Source of the DNA: Acanthochlamys bracteata
Taxonomy: Eukaryota > Streptophyta > Magnoliopsida > Pandanales > Velloziaceae
Assembly: GCA_019914995.1 (NCBI GenBank)
Contig: CM034130.1
Location: 7,006,001 to 7,070,000 of the forward strand
DNA: 64,000 nt
Direction: 5' to 3'
Part shown: positions 36,835 through 47,380 of the stretch, piece after piece
Layout of the letters: each line of letters begins with the position of its first letter
Position numbering within the stretch: the stretch's first letter is position 1
The notes under the pieces: model-generated
Databases searched by the model: none
What the model saw: only the letters and a program-made list of their open reading frames with translations
What the model was told of the DNA's origin: nothing
Program-made: the position numbers and the translations under genes

Positions 36835-39010
36835 TTACTTACTTGTCTTATTCTTTCTATTTTGATTTTCAGAACAATTTCGTTTGTCGTGTTGAACACC
36901 GGACTTGTTACAATACGCACATTTTCTGCATGTCTTTGCTTTGGCTTTCTCCAAACTTTCTTTTATTCTACTATTATTTTTGTAAATAGTTCTTTCTTTT
37001 TTTCTCCCCTTAGTTTGTGAGATATGAGGATTCAATAGCAAAACTTGAGATGCATCAACCGTGGCTTGTAAGTTCATATTGACTTCACATGAGCCGATAA
37101 CTGGAATGCTAACATGGTCATTAGTTTTTCTTATTTCTCTGAGCCGCAGTGCTGCTTCTTCTAATGCTTTTAATAAAATTTAATAGCCCTCATTAGTTTC
37201 AGTGGCTTCATAAACCAATTGGTTGCAAACCATCTGTAGTTGGGTAGTTCTTAATAACTCAGCATTCTCATGCCCACTTACAGATCCACCATCATACTTA
37301 ACTCTATATTTGTTTGCCTCCTTCTTCCACCGCTGAAGAATAAAATGATCTGGTATCTCTATATCCCGACTGAGAAAAACCTTCACAAGATGTCCACAAG
37401 GAATTCCCATAAATTCAAAAAACTTGCATTCACAGTTACCTTTCTTTGTTGTTGGGTTGAACTTCACCTTACGCTCACGCCGATCACCTTCCACTCGAGA
37501 CTTATAAATATAAGTCGTGTAACGGTCACAACCCTTCCTATCGTCATGCAACACATACACAGTTTGAGTTTTTTCAAGTTCTTTTTTAAATCTATCATAC
37601 ATATTTCTTGTGTACACTTCTGCTGCACTTTTTAATACAAATGCATTCCCGTCAACAATGCGACACGAGTGTTCACTAGTATAATCTTCTTTCTTTTCTT
37701 TCTCAATAATTTTACTCAAACACTTTTCATTCTTCAATACAAACTCTCGAAGTGTTGTTGTCGATTGAAAAAAAAATTTGTAAATACCATTCATATCTTC
37801 GGAGCGTCCAGTAGTGTTCATGCCGGCATAGAAAGTATTTAAGTGATAGACGGGTGCCCATTTTTGTCTAATTTCGTATATTTCTTAGAGCCACTTATTC
37901 TCCTGCAATCCATATGTACACAATAATTCCCTCCACTGAATTTCAAAAGTGCTACAGTATAACTTTCCCTAATACACCTCTTGATGTCTTTCTTGAAATT
38001 TGAGCTTTTGAAATACACATGTGAAAGCTTTTCTACAAATTTTTTCATAATATGCCACAAACAAAATCTATGTCGTGTGTTAGGGAATACCGTAGCAACA
38101 GCTGCAATCATAACTCTATCTTGATCTGTAATGATTGAACATGGAGCATCACCGCCCATAGCCGCAAGCCATGTCTCAAAAAGCCAATGAAAGATTCTTC
38201 TGTCTCATTTAAAAGCAGTGCACAACCAAACTGTATTGACTGGATGTGATGATTAACTCTAGTGAATGATGCAAATGGCATTTCGTAAATATTCGTGCGG
38301 TACGTGGTGTCAAAGAATACCACATCACCAAAATACTAATATTGTGTGCGTGATCTATCATCTATCCAAAAAAAATTAATTGCCATTGCATCTTCATCCA
38401 TCTGTATTGTATAAAAAAAATTTGGGTCTTCTATACTCTTCTTTTTAAAGAAATTAAGGGCTGCGGTAGCATCGCCGTCGATAGATTTTTTGTATTCCTT
38501 CGAACGGCACAAATGATTCCAGCAGTCTCTATCATCAAAACCATTTAGAGGTCCGTCAAGTATATCTGCAATCTTACTGACGGGTATGCTTTCATCACGA
38601 AATGAGTCAATCAACATCTTAGCTGCAACGAACATATTTTTGACAGGCATACGCATTCTTTTCGCTGGACTAACTAGGTCGTGATTGTGCTGGCCTTCAT
38701 AACCCACCACTTCCTCCATTTCATTAAGTTGCTTTTTCACTCTCATTGTTGAAGAGCATCTGCATTTTGCCGTACTTGTGTTTCTTTTTTTTTGACTTCT
38801 TTTTCGAATCCGTCATTTGTCTTTTGCGATCCCCGACTTTTGTGATTTCCATAACGATCGCATGTCATTTGACAAATAGTGACTTCATTAGAAAAAGCTC
38901 ATGTCTTTTTCGTAGATCGGGTAACGGCGCTAAATCCCACGGCTTTTCCATAATTGATATAGAATTGTTTAGCAACTTCAAGGCTTTCAAATGTCATCCC
39001 TAAATACTTG
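36835..39010 (-). pseudogene. FAR1/FHY3-type MULE transposase, broken
   Basis: Read leftward, the pieces are: a FAR1 DNA-binding start (GMTFESLEVAKQFYINYGK, ~39,004-38,940), its HNHDL end (~38,680), the transposase core with [18 protein letters not shown] and NTTGRSE carrying the expected D, D and E positions, a SWIM zinc finger CECKFFEFMGIPCGH (~37,440-37,395), and a C-terminal CCHC-like knuckle CRKCAYCNKSG (~36,930). Lesions seen: a TGA shortly after RSTKK (~38,910) with frame changes in the FAR1 domain, an in-frame TAG at 38336-38338, a one-base frameshift near 38,195, another near 37,955, a TAA near 37,885, and a stop at 37180 before the zinc knuckle. The family gave rise to plant FHY3/FAR1 transcription factors, but the TIR context shows this copy is a transposon gene. 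Confidence 0.85.
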
Positions 39011-39529
39011 GATGAGAAGAACCGGTTTGAAAATTTAAAATTCAACAACAAATAAAAAAGAGTAAGCAATATATTTCAAAAATCTATAGTGAATGAAATA
39101 TAAAATCGAGAATTTCATATCTTGAACGTAGAATATCTGTGTCAAAGTGAGCCATTGGAGAGGAAGAGAAAAATAAGAACATGAAAAAAAAAATAAAAAT
39201 AGAGAGGCAACAGGGGGCCGCAACAAACCGAGAGTTACTTTCCGCTCAGAACAGAGAAGAAGAGGAAGTTTCTAGCGGGAAAAAAATAGCATGCCAAAAT
39301 AAATGACAGAATTACCCTCTATAAGTAGTATCTTGTTTGGTTTACTTTCATAATTTTTTCTGTTCCTTCTTCAGTTTTTTCTTTTCTACTGGACGAGTTT
39401 TTCAACCCACATGCGTATAGAATCCATTCCATACACAGTTATATTGTAATCTTAATCTTAATAATCCAATCCATTCCATTCAAAGCTATATATGATTTTC
39501 ACCAAAGCAAACATTTTTTGAACAAACAC

Positions 39530-39800
39530 AAAACTTTTTTGTTTCATATAACATAATAGTTCACTGAAGATTACATTCACTGATCCAACAAACATTCATT
39601 CTTCGAACAAAAATAGAAGCTTTTATTTCATATAACAAACATTACATTGCATTCATCAATGATAGCATTCACCGATGCATTACATTTTTCCAACAAAAAC
39701 AAAGCATTCACATAGCATCGTCTTCACTGATGCATACATTCCATAAATGATACTAGTACATTCCTTTCACGGATCAGTGAGCTTCAACAATATTCATTCT
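39530..39800 (-). repeat. Subterminal CATTCAC-type repeat array (right)
   Basis: Words such as GCATTCACCGATG, CATTCACTGAT and ACATTCATTCTT recur. These are the inverted form of the GTGAATG words on the left side, placed just inside the right TIR. Confidence 0.6.
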
Positions 39801-40517
39801 TTGAATCATGAAAAAACAAAAAACGAAACATAAGAAGAAATAATCATCGGCGTCTGCAAAGGCTCTTCTCCGCCACTGTCAATGCCGAGCTGAAAAAGAA
39901 CAGAGGAACAATATGAAAAAAAAAAATTTCTATTGGAATTAAAATCAAACACATGAAAAGAAAATTTAAAATCAAATTGAAATTGAGATCAAATACTTGC
40001 AATTTCTTCTCCGCCACTGTCAGAGCTGAGCCGAGTTGAAAAAAAAAGATCAAGAAAAATTAAGAAAAGAATGCAATTAGTAGAATCTTGATTGAATTGA
40101 TCAAATGAGAACTAAATTGATAAACTGAAAAAAAAAAAAAATATAGCTCACCGAATCCCGCCAGCGCCGAGAAGGTGTTCGGTGCCTCAATCAACGAAAT
40201 TGATCAACTAAGCACGATTAGAAAAAGACGAGGAAGAGAAATTACGATTTCTGCTCTCCGATTGACGAACACCGGCCGAAACGATGATGTTTCGCCGCGG
40301 TGATCAGTGCTAGAGGCTTCGATCAGCTGCACGAGAGGAAAAAATAGGACAGGAATCGAAGAGAGGAGATGATTTGAGGGAGAACGCCGGCCGACGATCG
40401 CCAAATCATGCCAAGATCGATCGGGCGGGGCGATCGCGGGGGAGAAGCGCGAAGAAGAGAGCCGAAGCAAAGCATGGAAGAACTGAAGAAAAATATATAT
40501 ATATAACTTCATCCCGT

Positions 40518-40551
40518 AGAAGGGCACGCGAATTGCCGAGCGTGTCCTTCT
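40518..40551. repeat. Hairpin in right TIR
   Basis: Counterpart of 34163-34196: AGAAGGGCACGC and GCGTGTCCTTCT with one mismatch. Confidence 0.9.
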
Positions 40552-40581
40552 TCGGGATCACGCCCGCGTTATTGAGCGCGT

Positions 40582-40621
40582 GAATCTCAGCCGGTCGATC
40601 ATGATCGAACGGCTGAGATTC
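40582..40621. repeat. 40-bp near-palindrome in right TIR
   Basis: Counterpart of 34093-34132, with the same 11-bp arms and TCGATCATGATCGA core. It differs at the two spacer positions. Confidence 0.9.
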
Positions 40622-41330
40622 AATATATACAATGTGCACGAATAGTATACAATGTGTACATATTTTATTCATATATATATATATATATATATATTTTTGT
40701 ACTAAAAAATTAATGAATAAGAAATATAAGTTAAAATAAAATTGAATATAGATAGAAATAGATCTAATCATATCATACATATATCAGCCAATTCATAACT
40801 TCTTTTGATCAGCTTAGTGTGCAGCTATATTTGCCGATCTTTACAAAAAGGACTCAATTTTATGAATATTACTTTTCTTCTAAGTCGATTTTAGAATTCG
40901 TGTCCATTTCGAAATTGATTGGGCGGGAAATTATGTTGATCGACGATCTACTATAATTTATTATTTTTATTGAAATGTTCTCTTAACTTTTTATTAATAT
41001 TAAACAGAATGTATATCATATTTTTAATGATGCGTTTGGCTTTAGCTGACTGAGAAAATATTTCTTAATATTTTAATTTCACATTTTAAATTAATTTTTA
41101 TATTTTATAAAATTTATTTAAATTTTAAAAATATAAATAATTTTATGTTATAAAATTTTATTTTAAAATAAAATTTTAAATAAAAATAAAATAAAATAAG
41201 TTTATTTTAAATAATAGTTTTTATAAGAATTTTTGAATTGAACATCGCTAAATGATCTGAACTAGCATTGTAATAATTATGGTGCCATCCAATTATAGAA
41301 AAATAATTAATACTTTGTTCACCATTTTTT

Positions 41331-41539
41331 GGGGTGCGTTATTCCAGTTTTAGAAATAAATTTTTAGAAGTAAGTTTTTAAAAATAAGTTGTTAAAAATA
41401 ATGTTATTAAAAGTGATATATTCTTTTTGTATTGAATAATAAATTTAAAATAAATTTTTGTGTTCTTTTTATATAAAATATAAGTTAAAAATAATTTTTT
41501 AGTAAAAAAAGTGATTTCTATGTAAAAGAAACGCACCCA
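41331..41539. mobile_element. Short MITE with GGGTGCGTT ends and different interior
   Basis: GGGGTGCGTT at the left and AACGCACCC at the right form inverted ends like those of family A copy 7. The interior (AAATAAGTTGTTAAAAATAA, then AAAAGTGATTTCT) is not family A. Length ~209 bp, non-coding. Confidence 0.6.
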
Positions 41540-41849
41540 TATTAGCTAAATTTTATACATTATTTTTGAAAGTTTTTTAAATTTTAAAACAATATAGATA
41601 AATTATATATCTACAATATTTATTGTATAATTTTATATTTTTAGAAAAAATTCAAAATTATTTCTTGTAAAATCTTCAGATATTTTTTATTCCGAAATAA
41701 TTTTTTATTATAAGCATTCAATTATCACAACACATATTTCACTTATCACTTTTTTGATTTGGTTTTCAAATTCTGGCTAATATTTTACTACATTTTGAAT
41801 TTGGAAAGAATGGTTAGAAATATTTATATAATAGTTTCATTATTGGGCG

Positions 41850-42055
41850 GCGTTCGACAATATTTTTAAATAAAAAATTTTATTTTTTGTCTCAAAATAA
41901 TAATAATAATAATAATAATAAGATCTTATAATACAAAATTTTTTATACTTTCTTAAAATTTAAATAAATTTTATAAAATATTATAATATAATCTATTAAA
42001 TAATATATAATAATAAAATTAATAGAATTAAGTGAAACGTACTCTCAGGTGCTTA
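41850..42055 (+). repeat. Family A2 repeat
   Basis: Opening GGCGGCGTTCGACAA, an (AAT)n run, AAGATCTTATAATACAAAAT, and a closing AAGTGAAACGTACTCTC that is weakly inverted to the left end. Confidence 0.55.
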
Positions 42056-42440
42056 TAAGTAAGTGATATTCCTCTTTGCCGCTTTGGCAGTTTTCATGAA
42101 CTTTTCTTCTTTAAAAGCAGGAAAAACTATTGTCCATAAAAGAGAGAAAATTAAGTGATACGAATTAGATAAAGGGTCGTTAATGTTTAAAAAAATAGTA
42201 ATTTTTTTAAAACAAGTTGTTATTTTTAACTAAAGTATTTTAAAAATTATGTATATATTAATTCTGTAATGTACAAATTATTAAGACTTTTCAAAATATT
42301 TTTAAAATTTTAAAATTATAAAATTTCTAAAATAAAAAAGTAACAGACAAGGATGTATAAAAATACGAAGTTGGTCCAAAATTACTGCCATATTATTTTG
42401 GACTTAAAACTGAATTATTGTGAACAATATTGTTGAAGAT

Positions 42441-42690
42441 ACGTTTGGAATTGCATTTCTCAAAAATTTTTTTAAATTTCTCATTTCATATTTTTTAATA
42501 TATATTTTATAAATATTTAAAAATTTATTTAAAAATTTAAAAAATATATAAAAAGTTTTACATAGTGAAATTTTTTTATTATATATTTTTATTTATTTTT
42601 AAAATAAAAGAAATATAATTTCTATTTTAAAAAAATAAAAATATTTTTAATTTAAAAAAAAATTTATTTTGTAAGCAATTCCAAATGCCA
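42441..42690 (-). repeat. Family A AT-rich palindromic repeat, copy 8
   Basis: Reverse copy: ACGTTTGGAATTGCATTTCT at the left and GTAAGCAATTCCAAATGCCA at the right are clear inverted ends. Core TTTTACATAGTGAAATTTTT. Confidence 0.7.
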
Positions 42691-43252
42691 CCTCAATTTG
42701 CGTGTTTTTTAATAGAAGAGATGAGCTGAAAAATAAAGTGAGTCGTAAATGTGAAAAAACTATATCCTAATTGTTGGGCTTAATAAGAATTTAGATATTA
42801 ATACTACGTCTACTAATATGTTCTCAATTGTTATAGCTGGGCTTCGTAGCTAGCCCACGTAACCTGGAATTCATTATTTACAAAACAACTCTCTTGGTGT
42901 ATTTGTTCACTTAATTAGTTTCAAATAATTATTTTAACGGTATCATCTTGTCTTTGTTGTCGTGCTATATTTATATATTTTTCGTAAAAATATTAATGTC
43001 ATATTAAATAAATTTAATGATCATTTTATCGTCAGTACAGATTTTATAGTATAATTTAATCGTACTTCGTACATTCGAAACTTGAATAAATAATTATAAA
43101 ATTATTTTTTAGTTATTTGTACGAGTTTCTAATGCAAGGATCAAATTCGTTGTATAGAATAAAATTATATAATTTATGAAAAAATACATAAGTATAGCAC
43201 CATAAAATAAAATTTCTTCGGTAACGTTGAATAACTATTCAATTAGTCACCA

Positions 43253-44175
43253 TTCATGGCCAGTGTTGTCAAACTTAATCTGAATATCAATCCGAAAAAA
43301 CTATCGAGTTACCGGATAATCGATTTACTCTGCCGATCATCGGATCAATTTCACTGGGTCAATCTCATTGGTTCTAGTCATGTTGATCGGAATCCTGTGT
43401 GGATCTGAGCGTAACAGTGTTCCGCCGTTCAGTCGTTCACGATAGAGAATCACAGTAGTTGAATCGTTCGCTCATGAGCTCGCCGCCGGTGACTCGATAA
43501 GCAAATAAATTCACAAGTTGTTAGATTTTATTGTTTTCTCACCAGCCTCCTCCATATAAAACTAAAACGTTCTTCTTTGCTCATGAACTGAAATAAGCCA
43601 TTATGTCATTTTCAACATTCAAACAAATGAAGAAGGAAAACTATTTCAACAAACTTGATTCAATCAGAAAAATTTAACAGCAGCTGCGATTCTGTATCTA
43701 GACTGAAGATTCCGACGGAGCACCACCGAGTGATGTCATCAGCAGCTGCAGAAGAGATGGCTACATCTATGATGAAGATAGTGGTGGAATGGTGCACCAT
43801 GATCACTTGATTCGATTAGCACAAGTTGCTCTGTGATCATTTAGAAGATCTCCGCACCGGTGGAGAAGGTGTGGTTTTTAGTTTGAATATTCGATCGACC
43901 TTAACTCTACAAAAGTTTGTGAAGAGTTGTCGCGTGCCCGACGGTGACGGCAAGGTAGGCACGATCTAGTTCAGTGGCGTGGATCTGAGCGTAGTGATGT
44001 TCAACTGTTCACGATGATAGATCACAGCTGTTGAATCCTCCGTTAGTGAGCTCAGCGTCTTCATTCCCTTTCACCGATGATTCGGTAAGCAATTGACTCG
44101 ACCCAATAACAGTAGCCGAATCTCCGAATTGTCCGACCGGTCCGATCAATGTGTGACTACACTTTTTCATGACTA
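43253..44175. mobile_element. Putative non-coding element with an internal ~115-bp direct repeat
   Basis: A ~115-bp block at 43397-43506 (GTGGATCTGAGCGTAACAGT start, GACTCGATAAGCAA end) recurs diverged at 43977-44093 (GTGGATCTGAGCGTAGTGAT start, GATTCGGTAAGCAA end). The whole region is GC-richer than its flanks and full of CCGGAT / CCGATC words. The ends (TCATGGCCAGTGTTGTCA, and TCATGAAAAAGTGTAGTCA on the complement) are weakly inverted. No ORF is seen. Confidence 0.4.
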
Positions 44176-44179
44176 GCAT

Positions 44180-45097
44180 CACTTAATTACATTGTTGTCT
44201 TAAGGAATTACTTGGTAAGATTTTTTATTTTTTTCATTTCATTTCAACTTGATATTTACAATAAATCTTTTACCTATTTTAAAAATTTTAAAAGTACAAA
44301 CTAATTAAAAGTAAAAATTTAGAAATCTCTTGTAAAGAATTCAGTAGGCCATACATATATATAGGGGTTTAGAAGTTCCCCAAGAACTTTCCTCTTGGCT
44401 TTTTCTTTACGCTGTGTTTGTTTGCGCCCTGAGATTTCTGGATCTGGAACCATATGTTTGTGGGGTCAATGGAGACTTCAGAAAAGTTGTGAAATCAAAG
44501 ATTTTCAGCTGATTCTAGCAGGGAGTGAGTTTTACCTCATTTCAAAAAGACACTCTCATTTTTTTAAAAAAAAATCTTTTATTTTTTTAAAATTTATAAA
44601 GTATAAAATAAAGTTGGTATTATAGAATTTGTATCTAAATAATTTTATTTCTTAAACTAAAGAAATAAATTCATTTCTGAAACCCTCCATAAAACATTTC
44701 TTTAGAAAAAGAAAATTTTATTTTCAGTAACCCAAATTATCCAAAAAAACTTGCCAAATTAAAATATACATCATCAACAAATTAAACCTATATCAAAATT
44801 AAAATAAGCTCATATTTAATTTGAAAACTAAGAATTTTCAGAAAGTGACTTCTATATAAGATAAATTATTAAACATGAACTTAAAAAAAATAAATATAAA
44901 TAAATTACTTCAAATCATCTAAAAATGCTGTTTTAATAAAGGAAGTCACAACTCGAATGAATGGAGTAACTAAGCGACATTAATTGTCTTTTTATCATTT
45001 TGAGTTATTAATTACTTTATAATGTTCAAGGTAAGGAGTGCACTCAATAAAATTCCTAATACTAGTGTAAATTAATTAAGGTGTGCAAGCTTCAGAA
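44180..45097. other. Intergenic AT-rich DNA
   Basis: No gene. A 76-codon frame at 44395-44625 lacks motifs and its codon content becomes AT-repeat-like. Confidence 0.5.
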
Positions 45098-45343
45098 AGC
45101 GTTTGACATTACTTATTTTAAAGACAATATTTTAATTTTAATTATATATTTCTGAATATATTTTTTATAAATATTTAGAAAATTTATTTAAAATTTAGAA
45201 AATATAAAAAAAATTTACATAAAAAAAATTTTATTAAATATTTTATTATTTTTTGAACTCAAAAAATTAAAACTTATTTTCAAAAAAAGAAAAATATTTT
45301 CTATTTAAAAAAATTTATTTCAAAATTATTTTCAAATGCCCGC
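45098..45343 (-). repeat. Family A AT-rich palindromic repeat, copy 9
   Basis: Reverse copy: AGCGTTTGACATTACTTATT at the left, TTATTTTCAAATGCCCGCTT at the right. Core differs by several substitutions, suggesting an older insertion. Confidence 0.6.
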
Positions 45344-46330
45344 TTAGAAGAAGAAATGAACTATGTAATAATATTGTCCATTGCAGTTTGCCAAAATAAA
45401 ATTCCAACTTTTTGTTTTTCTATTTTTTCTTGGTGGGTTGTTGCCGGCCGGAAGACTTGATATTCCTCGTGCATGCGCAACCACATGCACTTTCTTCTAC
45501 TTGTCTTCGCCGCCAAGCATTTACAACCAATCCAATTATAGATCTCTCATCTCTCTTTCTACATGTGCCATGAACACAGCTCGGGGACGTTTAAAAATAT
45601 AAATATCTTACAAACTTTTTTTCAAATAAATTTAACATATATCTAACAGGTAAAAATTATATATACAAAATTTATAAGGTAGAATTATTTGTATTTAAAA
45701 AAAAAGTAAATACTATAAAAAACAAAAATAAATTGAAAATAAAATTTAATAAATAGCTATAAATATTGGCAAAAAAAAATTTTTCTATGTCAACTGAATT
45801 TTATTGACTTTCTTTTAGTTATTATCATAGTTAGTAGATCCGGACATGACCGTCCGGATCTGTTCGAAAATCGTCGATCCGAAAATAAATTGATTCGAGT
45901 CAGGCAAAAATTTGATTATGTTAATGATATGAATTGATCCGGAATTCGTCAATCCGTCGGTTCGGATCAACCCCTGCTATTAAATTTTTTTTTTATTACT
46001 TCACTCGTTGGCTTCGGCTCATGGTAATGGAAATTCTTTTTCATTACTTTTTTGGCTCATTCGCATTTTCGGCTGTCTTCTCTTCGACCGACAACACCCT
46101 CTCTGATTTCGATTTTTTCTTCCTTCTCTACGGCGTCCTTTTCCTCCATGCTAACAATGATCGTCTAGCCAATTAATCTAAACAAACCGCGTGAGGTAAA
46201 ATCCTACCTCTTTTGGAGTTTCCCGTTATAGTAAAATTTTTTGTGATTAATACATCTTTCTAAAATATGAGAGTTCATTAATTTTATCATCAAACTACGC
46301 TGATTAAAATGAAGAATTATTTGATTAAAA
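45344..46330. other. Intergenic, no gene supported
   Basis: Contains a short CCGGATC-rich stretch at 45,835-45,975 similar in word content to the element at 43.3-44.2 kb. The open frames at 45381-45602 and 45934-46176 show no family motif. Confidence 0.4.
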
Positions 46331-46332
46331 GA

Positions 46333-46690
46333 TCACACTGCTCTTAATCTGTTAATCGTATTACCAGCTAATTTATAACATATACCGATCATCTCATTTG
46401 CGCATAGTTTATGCGCAACCAAGAGCCAATCATCACAGCCGAATTTGTTCCGATTTTTACTCACACCATGCGCAAATGTGAGTCACACTATTTTTAATCT
46501 CCTCATTGCATTTCTAGTTATAGTTATAACATGCGTTGGTCACCTCGTATGCACACCGTTCCTACGCAGTTAAGAATTAACCATCAGAGCTAACTTACTT
46601 TAGATTCTCGTTCACACTTTACGGAAGATCATATAAGTCACGCTGCTCTTAACATTTTCACTATTGTAAGCGAGAGTTATTATGTGCATC
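46333..46690. repeat. Degenerate tandem repeat, ~150-bp unit, ~2.5 copies
   Basis: ATCACACTGCTCTTAATCTG (46,333), AGTCACACTATTTTTAATCT (46,482) and AAGTCACGCTGCTCTTAACA (46,635) mark the same point in successive units. Within units, ATAACATATACCGATCATCT and ATAACATGCGTTGGTCACCT also correspond. Confidence 0.55.
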
Positions 46691-47311
46691 AAGCTACTAA
46701 CCAAATCATCGACTCCTCGCACTGTTGAGAAGATATACAGCAGCAAAAAAAGTTAACGAAGATAAAATAAATCAAAGAATTCCGTTTATGCACTAGAAAG
46801 TTCAATCCAATAAAAAAAGCTTAAATCAATGAGATAATATATTAAACTCTTTCTCATTTTATATCTATTCAATACGTCTCTAATCTACTCACTCTTAATT
46901 TCACATGTTGATAAATTATACTTTATAAATAAATTTGATGTATAAATTTTTTTTTGAAGAAATTATAAAATTCTAGAAAACCATTTTCTTTATAAAGCTC
47001 TATTTTTTAAAACCTTCTACTTTTAAATTTTTATCTCTAGTTCTAAATTAGCAGATGTTTCTAAATACACGAAATATTTTGATCTTTAAGAAATATGTTT
47101 TCACCGTCTACCAAAAAATTCAAAACACAAACAAAAATATTACAGAATCAAATAGTGCCTATGGTGGATCCGCAAAATATATTGAAGAAATAACTAAATT
47201 TGGTCTACAAACCGTTCGAAACTTGAGTAAGAATTATTTAATAAGAAAATTTTTAAGGGACTTGTTCAAACCCCACCGTCCAGTTCACGCTTCGTCTCTC
47301 CTGTGTTTTCC

Positions 47312-47320
47312 TTATATATA
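47312..47320 (+). promoter_or_regulatory. TATA box of the dirigent gene
   Basis: TTATATATA ~65 bp upstream of the ATG at 47381, consistent with a short leader of ~35-40 nt. Confidence 0.6.
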
Positions 47321-47380
47321 CAAACGAACCCGTTCAGTTTCTTACAGTTCATTCATTACACAACGCAACAAACAAACAGC

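Larger units (their letters stand above)
34045..40670 (-). mobile_element. Mutator-like element (MULE) with ~0.8-kb terminal inverted repeats
   Basis: Left TIR ~34045-34861 and right TIR ~39890-40670 are inverted copies with high identity by eye over nearly their whole length (left outer end TAAGATATGTACATATTG, right TAAAATATGTACACATTG after reverse complement). Between them, on the minus strand, is a FAR1/FHY3-type transposase reading frame (36835-39010) broken by stops and frameshifts. (TA)n runs flank both ends, so a 9-bp target duplication cannot be read. The order from the left is: TIR, a TA run, GTGAATG-type repeats, a T-rich tract, the transposase, inverted CATTCAC-type repeats, TIR. 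The element is probably no longer autonomous. Confidence 0.85.
39890..40670 (-). repeat. MULE right terminal inverted repeat
   Basis: Inverted partner of 34045-34861. Because the transposase is read leftward, this TIR would hold its promoter and leader. A second AGTGGCGGAGAAGAG piece just inside the end (39,858-39,880) is a partial duplication of part of the TIR and is not found at the left. Confidence 0.8.

Noticed and set aside
34019..40696. LTR retrotransposon or virus-like insertion
   Set aside because: The long terminal repeats are inverted, not direct, and the coding part is a FAR1/SWIM transposase, with no reverse transcriptase or gag seen.
44395..44625. 76-codon frame near 44.4 kb
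   Set aside because: No motif, and the 3' half is generic AT-rich sequence.
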